Origin: Pseudomonadales bacterium
GTDB taxonomy: Bacteria > Pseudomonadota > Gammaproteobacteria > Pseudomonadales > Halieaceae
Assembly (NCBI GenBank): GCA_024234735.1
Contig: JACKNV010000001.1
Span: 248,001-312,000, forward strand
Direction of reading: 5' to 3'
Length of the DNA: 64,000 nucleotides
Both the position numbers and the translations under genes were made by a program. The first letter of the stretch is position 1, and each line of letters opens with the position of its first letter. This document shows positions 17,377 to 24,194 of the stretch, in pieces. The notes under the pieces were generated by a model. The model was not told the DNA's origin, searched no databases, and was given only the letters and a program-made list of their open reading frames with translations.

Positions 17377-18575
17377 ACCCACTCCAGAAGCTGACCCTGG
17401 GCAATGCCCTGGCACTGAATCAGCGCCTGGCCCGGACCGCCGCCAATGGCGTGGACTGGCTGTTCAAGCGCGATACCCTGATCCAGTCCGGCCGCACCTG
17501 GTACGAGCTGGTGCACGACGGCGATTTGATGGCGGTGCGCTATTACGGGCTTCCCGATGAGACCGAGATCGAGCTGGTCGACGGCAGCACCCTGCCCATC
17601 CAGCGCCAGCAATATCCGGTGCCCCTGGTACTGGTTCCGCCGCTGGGTGTTACCACCGAGACCTTCGACCTGATGCCCCAGCGCAGCCTGGTTCGCTACA
17701 TGGCGGCCAAGGGTTTCAGGACCTACCTGGTCGACTGGGGCAAGCCCCGCAAAGAGCACGCCCACCTCAACCTGAAAGACTATTCCTACACCATGCTTGG
17801 CAAGGCGCTGGAAAAGATTCGCGAGCATTCGGGTAGCAGCGAGGTTTCCCTCATGGGCTGGTGCATGGGCGGCCTGCTGTGCCTGCTGCACCAGGGCCAG
17901 GTGCTGGACCCGAATATTCGCAATATCGTTACCGTGGCCAGCCCCATAGATATGGAGAGCGGTCGCGGCGCAGTCGCCGGGGTGGCCAATATCGCCAACG
18001 GCTCGGCGCAGCTGGTGAGCAACTACACCAACCTGCGCCTGCAGGCCCTGGACCCCGCGCGGCTGGCGCTGCCGCCCTGGGCGACCACCCTGGTATTCAA
18101 GATGACCGACCCCATCGGCAGCGTCACCACCTACTGGGACCTGGTCACCCGCATGTCGGATCGGGAATCCCTGAAGTCCTATTCCACCACCGCCGACTAC
18201 CTCAACAATATGCTGTTGTATCCCGGCGGGGTGCTGCAGGATATGGCGGTGAAGGTCATGGGGGAGGGCCAGCTGGCCAGGGGCAAGGTGGAGGTCGGGG
18301 ACCACCTGGCGGAACTGGATCGGATAACGTCCAACCTGTTGGCCTTCGCCGGAGAGGCCGATATTCTCGTCCCCAAGGAGATTGCCGAAAAAATCGTCGA
18401 GATCGTCGCCTCCGAGGACAAGGACTTTCGGCTGGCGCCCGGCGGGCACATGGGCGTTATCATCGGCAGCAAGGCGCAGGATGCCGTGTGGGCCCAGTCT
18501 GCCGCGTGGCTGGCGCAACGCTCTGGGGTAAAACGCCAGAAAACCGCGCGTCGAAAGTCAGGTCGCAGCAGATAA
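17373..18575 (+). CDS. PHA synthase-like alpha/beta hydrolase
   Basis: The 400-residue product has the PHA-synthase lipase box GWCMGG with nucleophile Cys164, the upstream DWGKPRKE block typical of PhaC, an acid in GEADILVP and a terminal His in GGHMGVI. Class III PhaC subunits polymerise hydroxyacyl-CoA into polyhydroxyalkanoate; this length fits class III or a PhaC-like relative without a PhaE partner in view. The C terminus is basic (RQKTARRKSGRSR). Coupling to the acyltransferase gene suggests a joint storage or membrane-lipid role. Exact reaction is uncertain: it could be a thioesterase or acyltransferase of the same fold. Confidence 0.82.
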   Translation: MNPLQKLTLGNALALNQRLARTAANGVDWLFKRDTLIQSGRTWYELVHDGDLMAVRYYGLPDETEIELVDGSTLPIQRQQYPVPLVLVPPLGVTTETFDLMPQRSLVRYMAAKGFRTYLVDWGKPRKEHAHLNLKDYSYTMLGKALEKIREHSGSSEVSLMGWCMGGLLCLLHQGQVLDPNIRNIVTVASPIDMESGRGAVAGVANIANGSAQLVSNYTNLRLQALDPARLALPPWATTLVFKMTDPIGSVTTYWDLVTRMSDRESLKSYSTTADYLNNMLLYPGGVLQDMAVKVMGEGQLARGKVEVGDHLAELDRITSNLLAFAGEADILVPKEIAEKIVEIVASEDKDFRLAPGGHMGVIIGSKAQDAVWAQSAAWLAQRSGVKRQKTARRKSGRSR

Positions 18576-18651
18576 TCCATCTTGTTGTCACCACCTCGGG
18601 GCCGGTCTTCCGGGCTGACAGGCTGACGCCATGCTCTGGAAGGTCGGACGA

Positions 18652-18671
18652 TCTGTGAACTAAATCACAGA
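18652..18671. promoter_or_regulatory. Perfect CRP/Vfr-type binding site
   Basis: TCTGTGAACTAAATCACAGA contains TGTGA-N6-TCACA with both half-sites exact, matching the CRP consensus, and the symmetry extends one base pair on each side. It lies about 97 bases before the small secreted-protein gene at 18768, a position compatible with activation. I saw no second perfect copy in the window. Confidence 0.75.
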
Positions 18672-18767
18672 ATCAACATCAATCGGGGCTGATTGCCATC
18701 TTTGCACTTCAAATGTCATCAGAGTCGACTAAAGTTGAACCTGAAACTGGACTTGTGGTGCACTCCC

Positions 18768-19013
18768 ATGAAAAGGATTTTAGGGCTGAAGTTTGCGGCT
18801 GTTGTTGTATCGCTGCCTTTTTGCGGAGCCGTGATGGCTGCCGAATCCCAGGCTGCTGGAGGTGGGCTGGGGCCAGAGTTTATCTGGTTATTTGGTGCTG
18901 CAGTCTTTGGCTTCAGTGTAGTCGCGCGCCGCTCTCAGGGCGGACACGACAGCAGTGGGTCTACTACTATCGCTTATTCCCAGGGCCCTAAACCGGAACT
19001 GGCGACCGAGTAA
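18768..19013 (+). CDS. Small secreted protein with exosortase-type C-terminal tail
   Basis: ATG 18768 gives 81 residues: a signal peptide (MKRILGLKFAAVVVSLPF to AMAAE), a short Gly-rich linker, the segment GPEFIWLFGAAVFGF, then VVARRSQGG and a hydrophilic end. A hydrophobic helix followed by Arg-Arg next to the C terminus is the layout of PEP-CTERM-like sorting signals. From the Trp onward, 11 of 16 residues match the tail of the protein at 51071-51526, which is encoded beside exosortase E. I infer that both are substrates of that enzyme. A CRP-like site sits upstream. Function of the tiny mature part is unknown. Confidence 0.7.
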   Translation: MKRILGLKFAAVVVSLPFCGAVMAAESQAAGGGLGPEFIWLFGAAVFGFSVVARRSQGGHDSSGSTTIAYSQGPKPELATE

Positions 19014-19082
19014 TACCCCTGCGATCCCTGACGGTTTAGGCCGGTTTCAGCGGTCGAGTGCTGTTGGTGTGTTCGCAGGGCG

Positions 19083-19466
19083 CTACACCGCCGCGTGGCC
19101 AAGATCACTTTTGCGACGCCCCAACCCCGAGCGACGATTCTCTGCCTCGCAGTCCACCTGGAAATACACTCTCTGGCCTGTTGAGCGCCGATCATTTTTT
19201 GTAGCGCGTCTATCAGTGTAATGGGTATATGCGCACTGACACCGTTTGGCATTACATCCTGCAAGCGGAAGAGAGGGTGCGTGGGTAGACAGAAGGCGAT
19301 GTCCTTCCTGGGCCTCCGCTTCTTTACAGCACCCAGGTCTTGTGGATAGCGAAACAGCCTGGAACTTACCGTTGGCGCGGGTCCGGGCCTTCGGAGATCG
19401 AGGTGCGGCCCAGAAAATGTATGCAGTGAAGCTGGCAGTCAGCAGAAGCAGGGCATTGTTATACAT
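19083..19466 (-). CDS. Hypothetical small protein with DRR-type repeats
   Basis: ATG 19466 is preceded by a strong Shine-Dalgarno, GGGAGGA. The 127-residue product begins with a hydrophobic stretch (MYNNALLLLTASFTAYIFWAA) and ends in a basic part with repeated Asp/Asn-Arg-Arg units: TDRRATKNDRRS and AENRRSGLGRRKSD. Similar DRRSG-rich tails occur in uncharacterised gammaproteobacterial proteins, but I cannot name the family. It is divergent from thrS. A perfect 14-bp palindrome lies about 105 bases upstream. The strong ribosome site is the best evidence; the middle of the protein has low-complexity, cysteine-containing sequence that does not look strongly conserved. Confidence 0.45.
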   Translation of the reverse strand: MYNNALLLLTASFTAYIFWAAPRSPKARTRANGKFQAVSLSTRPGCCKEAEAQEGHRLLSTHAPSLPLAGCNAKRCQCAYTHYTDRRATKNDRRSTGQRVYFQVDCEAENRRSGLGRRKSDLGHAAV

Positions 19467-19833
19467 GCGGGTGTTCCTCCCATGCAGGGCGAGGATTGTT
19501 ATTTCTATGTTGGGCATTTGACCATACTGCCGGCTGTTTGAATACCGTCAGTTAAACGTAATATATATCATTCTCGCGCGAGAACACATGCCATTGCGGC
19601 GGATGGGGCCTAAAAAGCAGGTCGGTAACTGTGTACAGTCTGGCGGGAGACCGTGTATGGGGTTTCTTTTATCGGCTCAGTCAGTCAGAATGTCGCCCCC
19701 GAAAAAGAGGTGTGCCGCAGTGGTCGCTAAAACTGGAGCAATAGCTGCTCCTGTGGTCTAAAACGTTTTAAATCAATATCTTATATGCTCATGCGGCCTT
19801 TGGTAGTGGCCGCCACTGAAGAAGGAAGTAGAC
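19467..19833. other. Divergent regulatory gap before thrS
   Basis: Non-coding. It holds the palindrome TTCTCGCGCGAGAA at 19571-19584, an inverted repeat GGAGCA...TGCTCC at 19735-19751, the palindrome AAAACGTTTT at 19760-19769, and the thrS ribosome site. Some of these may form the thrS leader structure, but none is a recognised attenuator. Confidence 0.5.
19571..19584. promoter_or_regulatory. 14-bp perfect palindrome TTCTCGCGCGAGAA
   Basis: Perfect dyad in an AT-rich context (preceded by ATATATATCA), located between the divergent gene at 19466 and thrS. It looks like an operator for a dimeric repressor, of unknown identity. Confidence 0.35.
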
Positions 19834-21759
19834 ATGCCAGTCATCACTCTGCCGGACGGCAGCCAGCGCTCGTTTTCCCAGCCCGTTTCAGTACACGATG
19901 TCGCCGCCGATATCGGCCCCGGCCTGGCCAAGGCGGCCCTCGCCGGTGTCGTGGATGGCAAGGAGGTGGACACCTCTTATGTCGTCGATCGCGACGCCTC
20001 CCTGGCGATTATCACCGACCGCGACGAGGCGGGCCTGGAAATCATCCGTCATTCCACGGCCCACCTGCTGGCCATGGCCACCCAGGACCTGTTCGCCGGC
20101 GTCCAGGTCACCATAGGGCCGGTGATCGAGGACGGTTTCTACTATGATTTCGCCACCGAGCACAGCTTCACCCCGGAAGACCTCGAAAAGATCGAGGCGC
20201 GCATGCAGGAACTGGTGGCCGAGGATATTCCGGTAAAGCGCATCGTCGTGGAGCGGGACAAGGCCATCAAACTGTTTCGCAGCATCGGTGAGCACTACAA
20301 GGTGCAGATCATCGAGGATCTCCCCGAGGGGGAGGAGATATCCCTGTACAAGCAGGGCGACTGGGGCGACCTGTGCCGCGGCCCCCATGTGCCCAGTACC
20401 GGCAAGCTGGGTGCCTTCAAGCTCACCAAGGTAGCCGGGGCGTACTGGCGCGGCGACTCCAGCAATGAAATGCTGCAGCGGGTCTATGGCACTGCCTGGG
20501 CCAACAAGAAACAGCTCAAGCAATACCTGCACCGGCTGGAGGAAGCGGAAAAGCGCGACCACCGCAAGATCGGCAAGAAACTGGACCTGTTCCACACCCA
20601 GGAGGAAGCGCCGGGCATGGTGTTCTGGCACCCGGCGGGCTGGACTGTTTACCAGACTATCGAGCAGTACATGCGCCGGGCCCAGATCGAGCACGATTAC
20701 CGGGAAATCCGCACACCACAGCTGGTGGACATGTCCCTGTGGGAGCGCTCCGGCCATGCCGACAAGTTCGGCGACGATATGTTCATGCTGCGTACCGAGG
20801 ACCGCGAGTTCGCGGTCAAGCCGATGAACTGCCCCTGCCATGTGCAGGTTTTCAACCAGGGCCTGAGGTCCTATCGCGACCTGCCGCTGCGCCTGGCGGA
20901 GTTTGGTTCCTGCCACCGCAATGAACCCTCCGGCTCCCTGCACGGGATCATGCGGGTACGGGGTTTCGTCCAGGACGATGCCCATATCTTCTGCACCGAA
21001 GAGCAGATTCAGGCGGAAGTGTCGGCCTTTATCGACTTCCTGCACGAGGTCTATGCCGATTTCGGCTTCACCGAGGTGATCTACCGGCTGTCGACGCGGC
21101 CGGCGCAGCGGGTGGGTACCGACGCCGACTGGGACCGGGCTGAAAAAGCGCTGGCGGATGCCCTGGATGCCCAGAGCCTGCCCTGGCAGGAGCTGCCGGG
21201 AGAGGGGGCGTTCTACGGCCCCAAGATCGAGTTTTCGCTCAAGGACTGTATCGGCCGGGTATGGCAGCTGGGTACCATCCAGGTCGATTTCTCCATGCCG
21301 GGGCGGCTGGGAGCCCAGTATGTGGCCGAGGATGGCTCCCGCCAGGTGCCGGTGATGCTGCACCGGGCCATTCTCGGCTCGTTCGAGCGCTTTATCGGTA
21401 TCCTGATCGAACACTACGAGGGGATTTTCCCCACCTGGCTGGCCCCGACCCAGGCCATTGTGCTGAATATCACCGATAAACAGGCCGAATATGCCCGATT
21501 TGTGGAAGATTCCTTAAAAAACAAGGGCTTTCGGGTGGTGTCGGACTTGAGAAATGAAAAAATCGGCTTTAAAATCCGCGAGCACACGATTCAGCGCATT
21601 CCCTACCTGCTGGTAGTGGGTGATAAAGAGGCTGAATCCGGTACTGTGGCCGTGCGTACCCGCCACGGTGAGGACCTGGGATCCCTGGATCTCGATGCGC
21701 TGAGCGCGCACCTCGCCGAGGATGTGGCGCGTCGCGGCCGTATTTCATTGGAGAACTAG
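19834..21759 (+). CDS. thrS: Threonyl-tRNA synthetase
   Basis: The 641-residue product is full length for ThrRS, which charges tRNA-Thr. The N-terminal TGS domain (MPVITLPDGSQRSF), the editing domain with HSTAHLLAMA, the class II catalytic core with zinc ligands in MNCPCHVQ, and a C-terminal anticodon-binding domain (LAPTQAIVLNITDKQ) occur in order. ATG 19834 has a good GAAGGAAG ribosome site. infC follows with one base between the stop codon and its AUU start, the classic thrS-infC arrangement. Secure. Confidence 0.99.
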   Translation: MPVITLPDGSQRSFSQPVSVHDVAADIGPGLAKAALAGVVDGKEVDTSYVVDRDASLAIITDRDEAGLEIIRHSTAHLLAMATQDLFAGVQVTIGPVIEDGFYYDFATEHSFTPEDLEKIEARMQELVAEDIPVKRIVVERDKAIKLFRSIGEHYKVQIIEDLPEGEEISLYKQGDWGDLCRGPHVPSTGKLGAFKLTKVAGAYWRGDSSNEMLQRVYGTAWANKKQLKQYLHRLEEAEKRDHRKIGKKLDLFHTQEEAPGMVFWHPAGWTVYQTIEQYMRRAQIEHDYREIRTPQLVDMSLWERSGHADKFGDDMFMLRTEDREFAVKPMNCPCHVQVFNQGLRSYRDLPLRLAEFGSCHRNEPSGSLHGIMRVRGFVQDDAHIFCTEEQIQAEVSAFIDFLHEVYADFGFTEVIYRLSTRPAQRVGTDADWDRAEKALADALDAQSLPWQELPGEGAFYGPKIEFSLKDCIGRVWQLGTIQVDFSMPGRLGAQYVAEDGSRQVPVMLHRAILGSFERFIGILIEHYEGIFPTWLAPTQAIVLNITDKQAEYARFVEDSLKNKGFRVVSDLRNEKIGFKIREHTIQRIPYLLVVGDKEAESGTVAVRTRHGEDLGSLDLDALSAHLAEDVARRGRISLEN

Positions 21760-21760
21760 T

Positions 21761-22297
21761 ATTAAGAAAGATATGGGCAAGGGCGCCAGCAAGAAGGCGG
21801 CCATCAATGACCAGATTACAGCAGACCCGGTACGCCTGGTCGGGGCCGATGGTGCACAGGTGGGAATCGTGCCACTGAAGCAGGCCCTGGCAGCAGCCGA
21901 AGCGGCCACCATGGATTTGGTGCTGATTGCGGATTCGGATCCGCCGGTTTGCAAGGTCATGGATTACGGTAAGCACATCTTCGAGGCAAAGAAGCAGAAA
22001 TCTGCCCAGAAGAAAAAGCAGAAGCGTACCCAGGTTAAGGAAATGAAGTTTCGTCCAGGGACGGAGGAGGGAGACTACCAGGTAAAACTACGCAACCTGG
22101 TGCGTTTCCTGGAAGGCGGTGACAAGGCCAAGGTCACACTGCGATTTCGCGGTCGTGAAATGGCCCACCAGGAGATCGGCATGGAACTGCTCAAGCGAGT
22201 GGAGGCCGACCTGGCAGAACTGGGCTCTGTCGAGCAATTCCCGAAAATGGAAGGCCGGCAGCTCACTATGGTTATCGCACCCAAGAAGAAGAACTAG
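21761..22297 (+). CDS. infC: Translation initiation factor IF-3 with AUU start
   Basis: The best start is ATT at 21761, seven bases after GGAG and one base after the thrS stop; the next in-frame ATG is at 21773. The rare AUU start of infC allows IF-3 to repress its own translation, as known in E. coli. The product (178 residues from AUU) has the N domain (AINDQITADPVRLVGADG), the lysine-rich linker AQKKKQKRTQ and the C domain with FRGREMAHQEIGM. IF-3 binds the 30S subunit and checks start-codon pairing. It is followed by the ribosomal protein genes rpmI and rplT. Confidence 0.97.
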   Translation: MKKDMGKGASKKAAINDQITADPVRLVGADGAQVGIVPLKQALAAAEAATMDLVLIADSDPPVCKVMDYGKHIFEAKKQKSAQKKKQKRTQVKEMKFRPGTEEGDYQVKLRNLVRFLEGGDKAKVTLRFRGREMAHQEIGMELLKRVEADLAELGSVEQFPKMEGRQLTMVIAPKKKN

Positions 22298-22357
22298 CGG
22301 CCCGTGAATGCCCTTGTTTCTTCAGTTTATTAACAATCGAATGCGGAGTATTTGATT

Positions 22358-22552
22358 ATGCCTAAAGCAAAAATTCACAGCGGGGCTGCCAAGCGGTTCA
22401 AGAAAACCGCTGGCGGTTATAAGCGCAAGAGCGCCTATAAGAGTCACATCCTCACCAAGATGACAACCAAGCGCAAGCGCCAGTTGCGGGGGACCTCCAT
22501 GGTCGACCAGAGCGACAAGGTGCTGATCGACCGCATGTTGCGGGCACGCTAA
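22358..22552 (+). CDS. rpmI: Ribosomal protein bL35
   Basis: ATG 22358 gives the 64-residue MPKAKIHSGAAKRFKKT protein, full length for bL35 and highly basic. An upstream in-frame start at 22352 is unlikely because GGAG is correctly spaced for 22358. It is part of the infC-rpmI-rplT operon, which in relatives is repressed by L20 binding the leader of rpmI. Confidence 0.98.
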   Translation: MPKAKIHSGAAKRFKKTAGGYKRKSAYKSHILTKMTTKRKRQLRGTSMVDQSDKVLIDRMLRAR

Positions 22553-22581
22553 CGGAACCCATCGGGATTTAGGAGAAGACT

Positions 22582-22941
22582 ATGCCTCGTGTAAAACGTG
22601 GAGTGGTGGCGCATCGCCGTCACAAGAAGATTTTGAAGCAGGCCAAGGGTTACTATGGTGCCCGCAGCCGTATTTTTCGTGTTGCCAAGCAAGCCGTTAC
22701 CAAGGCTGGCCAGTATGCATACCGCGACCGCCGTCAGCGCAAACGCCAGTTTCGCTCGCTGTGGATCACGCGTATCAACGCCCAGTCCCGGGCCAACGGT
22801 CTCAGCTACAGCCGCCTGATCAACGGCCTCAAGAAAGCCGACATTTCCCTGGACCGGCGCGTTCTGGCCGATCTGGCGGTGCATGACAAGCAGGCTTTTG
22901 GCGCGATCGTGGAGCAAGCGAAGGCCGCACTGGCAGCCTGA
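22582..22941 (+). CDS. rplT: Ribosomal protein bL20
   Basis: A 119-residue basic protein starting MPRVKRGVVAHRRHKKIL, full length for bL20, an early 50S assembly protein that binds 23S rRNA and feeds back on its own operon. A good AGGAGA site precedes ATG 22582. It follows rpmI by 29 bases and is followed by an intrinsic terminator. Confidence 0.98.
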   Translation: MPRVKRGVVAHRRHKKILKQAKGYYGARSRIFRVAKQAVTKAGQYAYRDRRQRKRQFRSLWITRINAQSRANGLSYSRLINGLKKADISLDRRVLADLAVHDKQAFGAIVEQAKAALAA

Positions 22942-23003
22942 GCCCACCCCGTCGCCGGGTAGTTTTTCTTTCCCGGCGGTTCGCTGGCTACATGTAAGAC
23001 ATC

Positions 23004-23035
23004 AAGGGAAAGGGCGCAGCTCTTTCCCTTTTTTT
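23004..23035 (+). terminator. Rho-independent terminator between rplT and pheS
   Basis: Stem AAGGGAAAG (23004-23012) with CTTTCCCTT (23022-23030), 9-base loop, then a T run (CTTTTTTTG). It ends the infC-rplT operon and may also act as an attenuator for pheST, although no Phe-rich leader peptide with its own start was found. Confidence 0.85.
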
Positions 23036-23157
23036 GTTTTTGGGCCGATGGTTGTCAGGTATGCCGTCGCCGCCCACCCGTGCACACTGCGCCACCACCG
23101 AGCAGCTGCAGCGGGTAACCGCGAAATTCATTTGAATTCGAAACTCGAGACCAAGAA

Positions 23158-24174
23158 ATGGAAAACCTCGAACAACTGGCCGCTGAGGCCAAGGCCGCGA
23201 TAGCGGCGGCGGACACCAGCGCCGCGCTGGAGCAATTGCGGGTCGACTACCTGGGCAAGAAAGGCCAGTTTACCGCCTTGCTCAAGGGCCTGGGCAAGCT
23301 GTCCGCCGAAGAGCGCCCCGCCGCCGGGGCCAGAATCAACGTGGTCAAGCAGGCACTGCAGGAGCTGATCGGCAGCCGCAAGTCGGAACTGGAAAAGGCT
23401 GCAGTAGCGGCGAAACTGGCGGCGGAACGAATAGACGTCACCCTGCCCGGTCGCGGCCAGTCCACCGGCAGCATACACCCGGTTACCCGAACCATGGAGC
23501 GCATGGAGGATTTCTTCACCGCCATCGGTTTCGACGTGGTGGAAGGCCCGGAAATCGAGGACGACTACCACAACTTCGGGGCGCTCAATATTCCCGAGCA
23601 CCACCCGGCGCGGGCCATGCACGATACCTTCTACGTCGATCAGCACACCGTGCTGCGCACCCACACCTCGCCGGTGCAGGTGCGGGTGATGGAAAGCCAG
23701 GCGCCGCCGCTGCGTATCATCTGCCCCGGCCGGGTCTACCGCTGCGACTCCGACCTGACCCACACGCCCATGTTTCACCAGGTCGAAGGCCTGCTGGTCG
23801 ACGAGCATTCCAGCTTTGCCGACCTCAAGGGCCTCATAGAGGATTTTCTGCGGGTATTCTTTGAGCGCGAGGAGCTCGCCGTGCGTTTTCGCCCCTCGTA
23901 TTTCCCGTTCACCGAACCGTCGGCGGAAGTGGATATACAGTGTGTCAACTGTGGCGGTGCTGGCTGCCGGGTGTGCAGCAACACCGGGTGGATAGAGATC
24001 CTGGGTTGCGGCATGGTGCACCCCAGGGTATTCGAATCCTCGGGTATAGACCCGGAGAAATTCTCCGGCTTTGCCTTTGGCATGGGCGTGGAGCGCCTGG
24101 CCATGCTGCGCTACGGCGTGAACGACCTGCGCCTGTTCTTCGACAATGACCTGCGCTTTCTTGAGCAGTTCTAG
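23158..24174 (+). CDS. pheS: Phenylalanyl-tRNA synthetase alpha subunit
   Basis: The 338-residue product has the N-terminal coiled coil (MENLEQLAAEAKAAIAAAD) and a class II catalytic core: FEREELAVRFRPSYFPFTEPSAE (split motif 2 region) and GMGVERLAMLRYG (motif 3). It forms the alpha2-beta2 enzyme with PheT and carries out the aminoacylation of tRNA-Phe. pheT starts 20 bases downstream. Secure by length and motifs. Confidence 0.98.
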   Translation: MENLEQLAAEAKAAIAAADTSAALEQLRVDYLGKKGQFTALLKGLGKLSAEERPAAGARINVVKQALQELIGSRKSELEKAAVAAKLAAERIDVTLPGRGQSTGSIHPVTRTMERMEDFFTAIGFDVVEGPEIEDDYHNFGALNIPEHHPARAMHDTFYVDQHTVLRTHTSPVQVRVMESQAPPLRIICPGRVYRCDSDLTHTPMFHQVEGLLVDEHSSFADLKGLIEDFLRVFFEREELAVRFRPSYFPFTEPSAEVDIQCVNCGGAGCRVCSNTGWIEILGCGMVHPRVFESSGIDPEKFSGFAFGMGVERLAMLRYGVNDLRLFFDNDLRFLEQF

Positions 24175-24194
24175 GCTACCCGGGAGAAAACGAC

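Noticed and set aside
17241..18518. 425-residue reverse ORF opposite the PHA synthase-like gene
   Set aside because: Antisense shadow with abundant His and Gln, no recognisable domain.
19888..21414. 508-residue reverse ORF opposite thrS
   Set aside because: Antisense shadow of thrS with no motif.
22942..23157. Phe-codon leader peptide attenuator for pheST
   Set aside because: TTTTTCTTTCCC gives Phe codons in one frame, but that frame follows an in-frame stop and has no start, so only a terminator can be supported.
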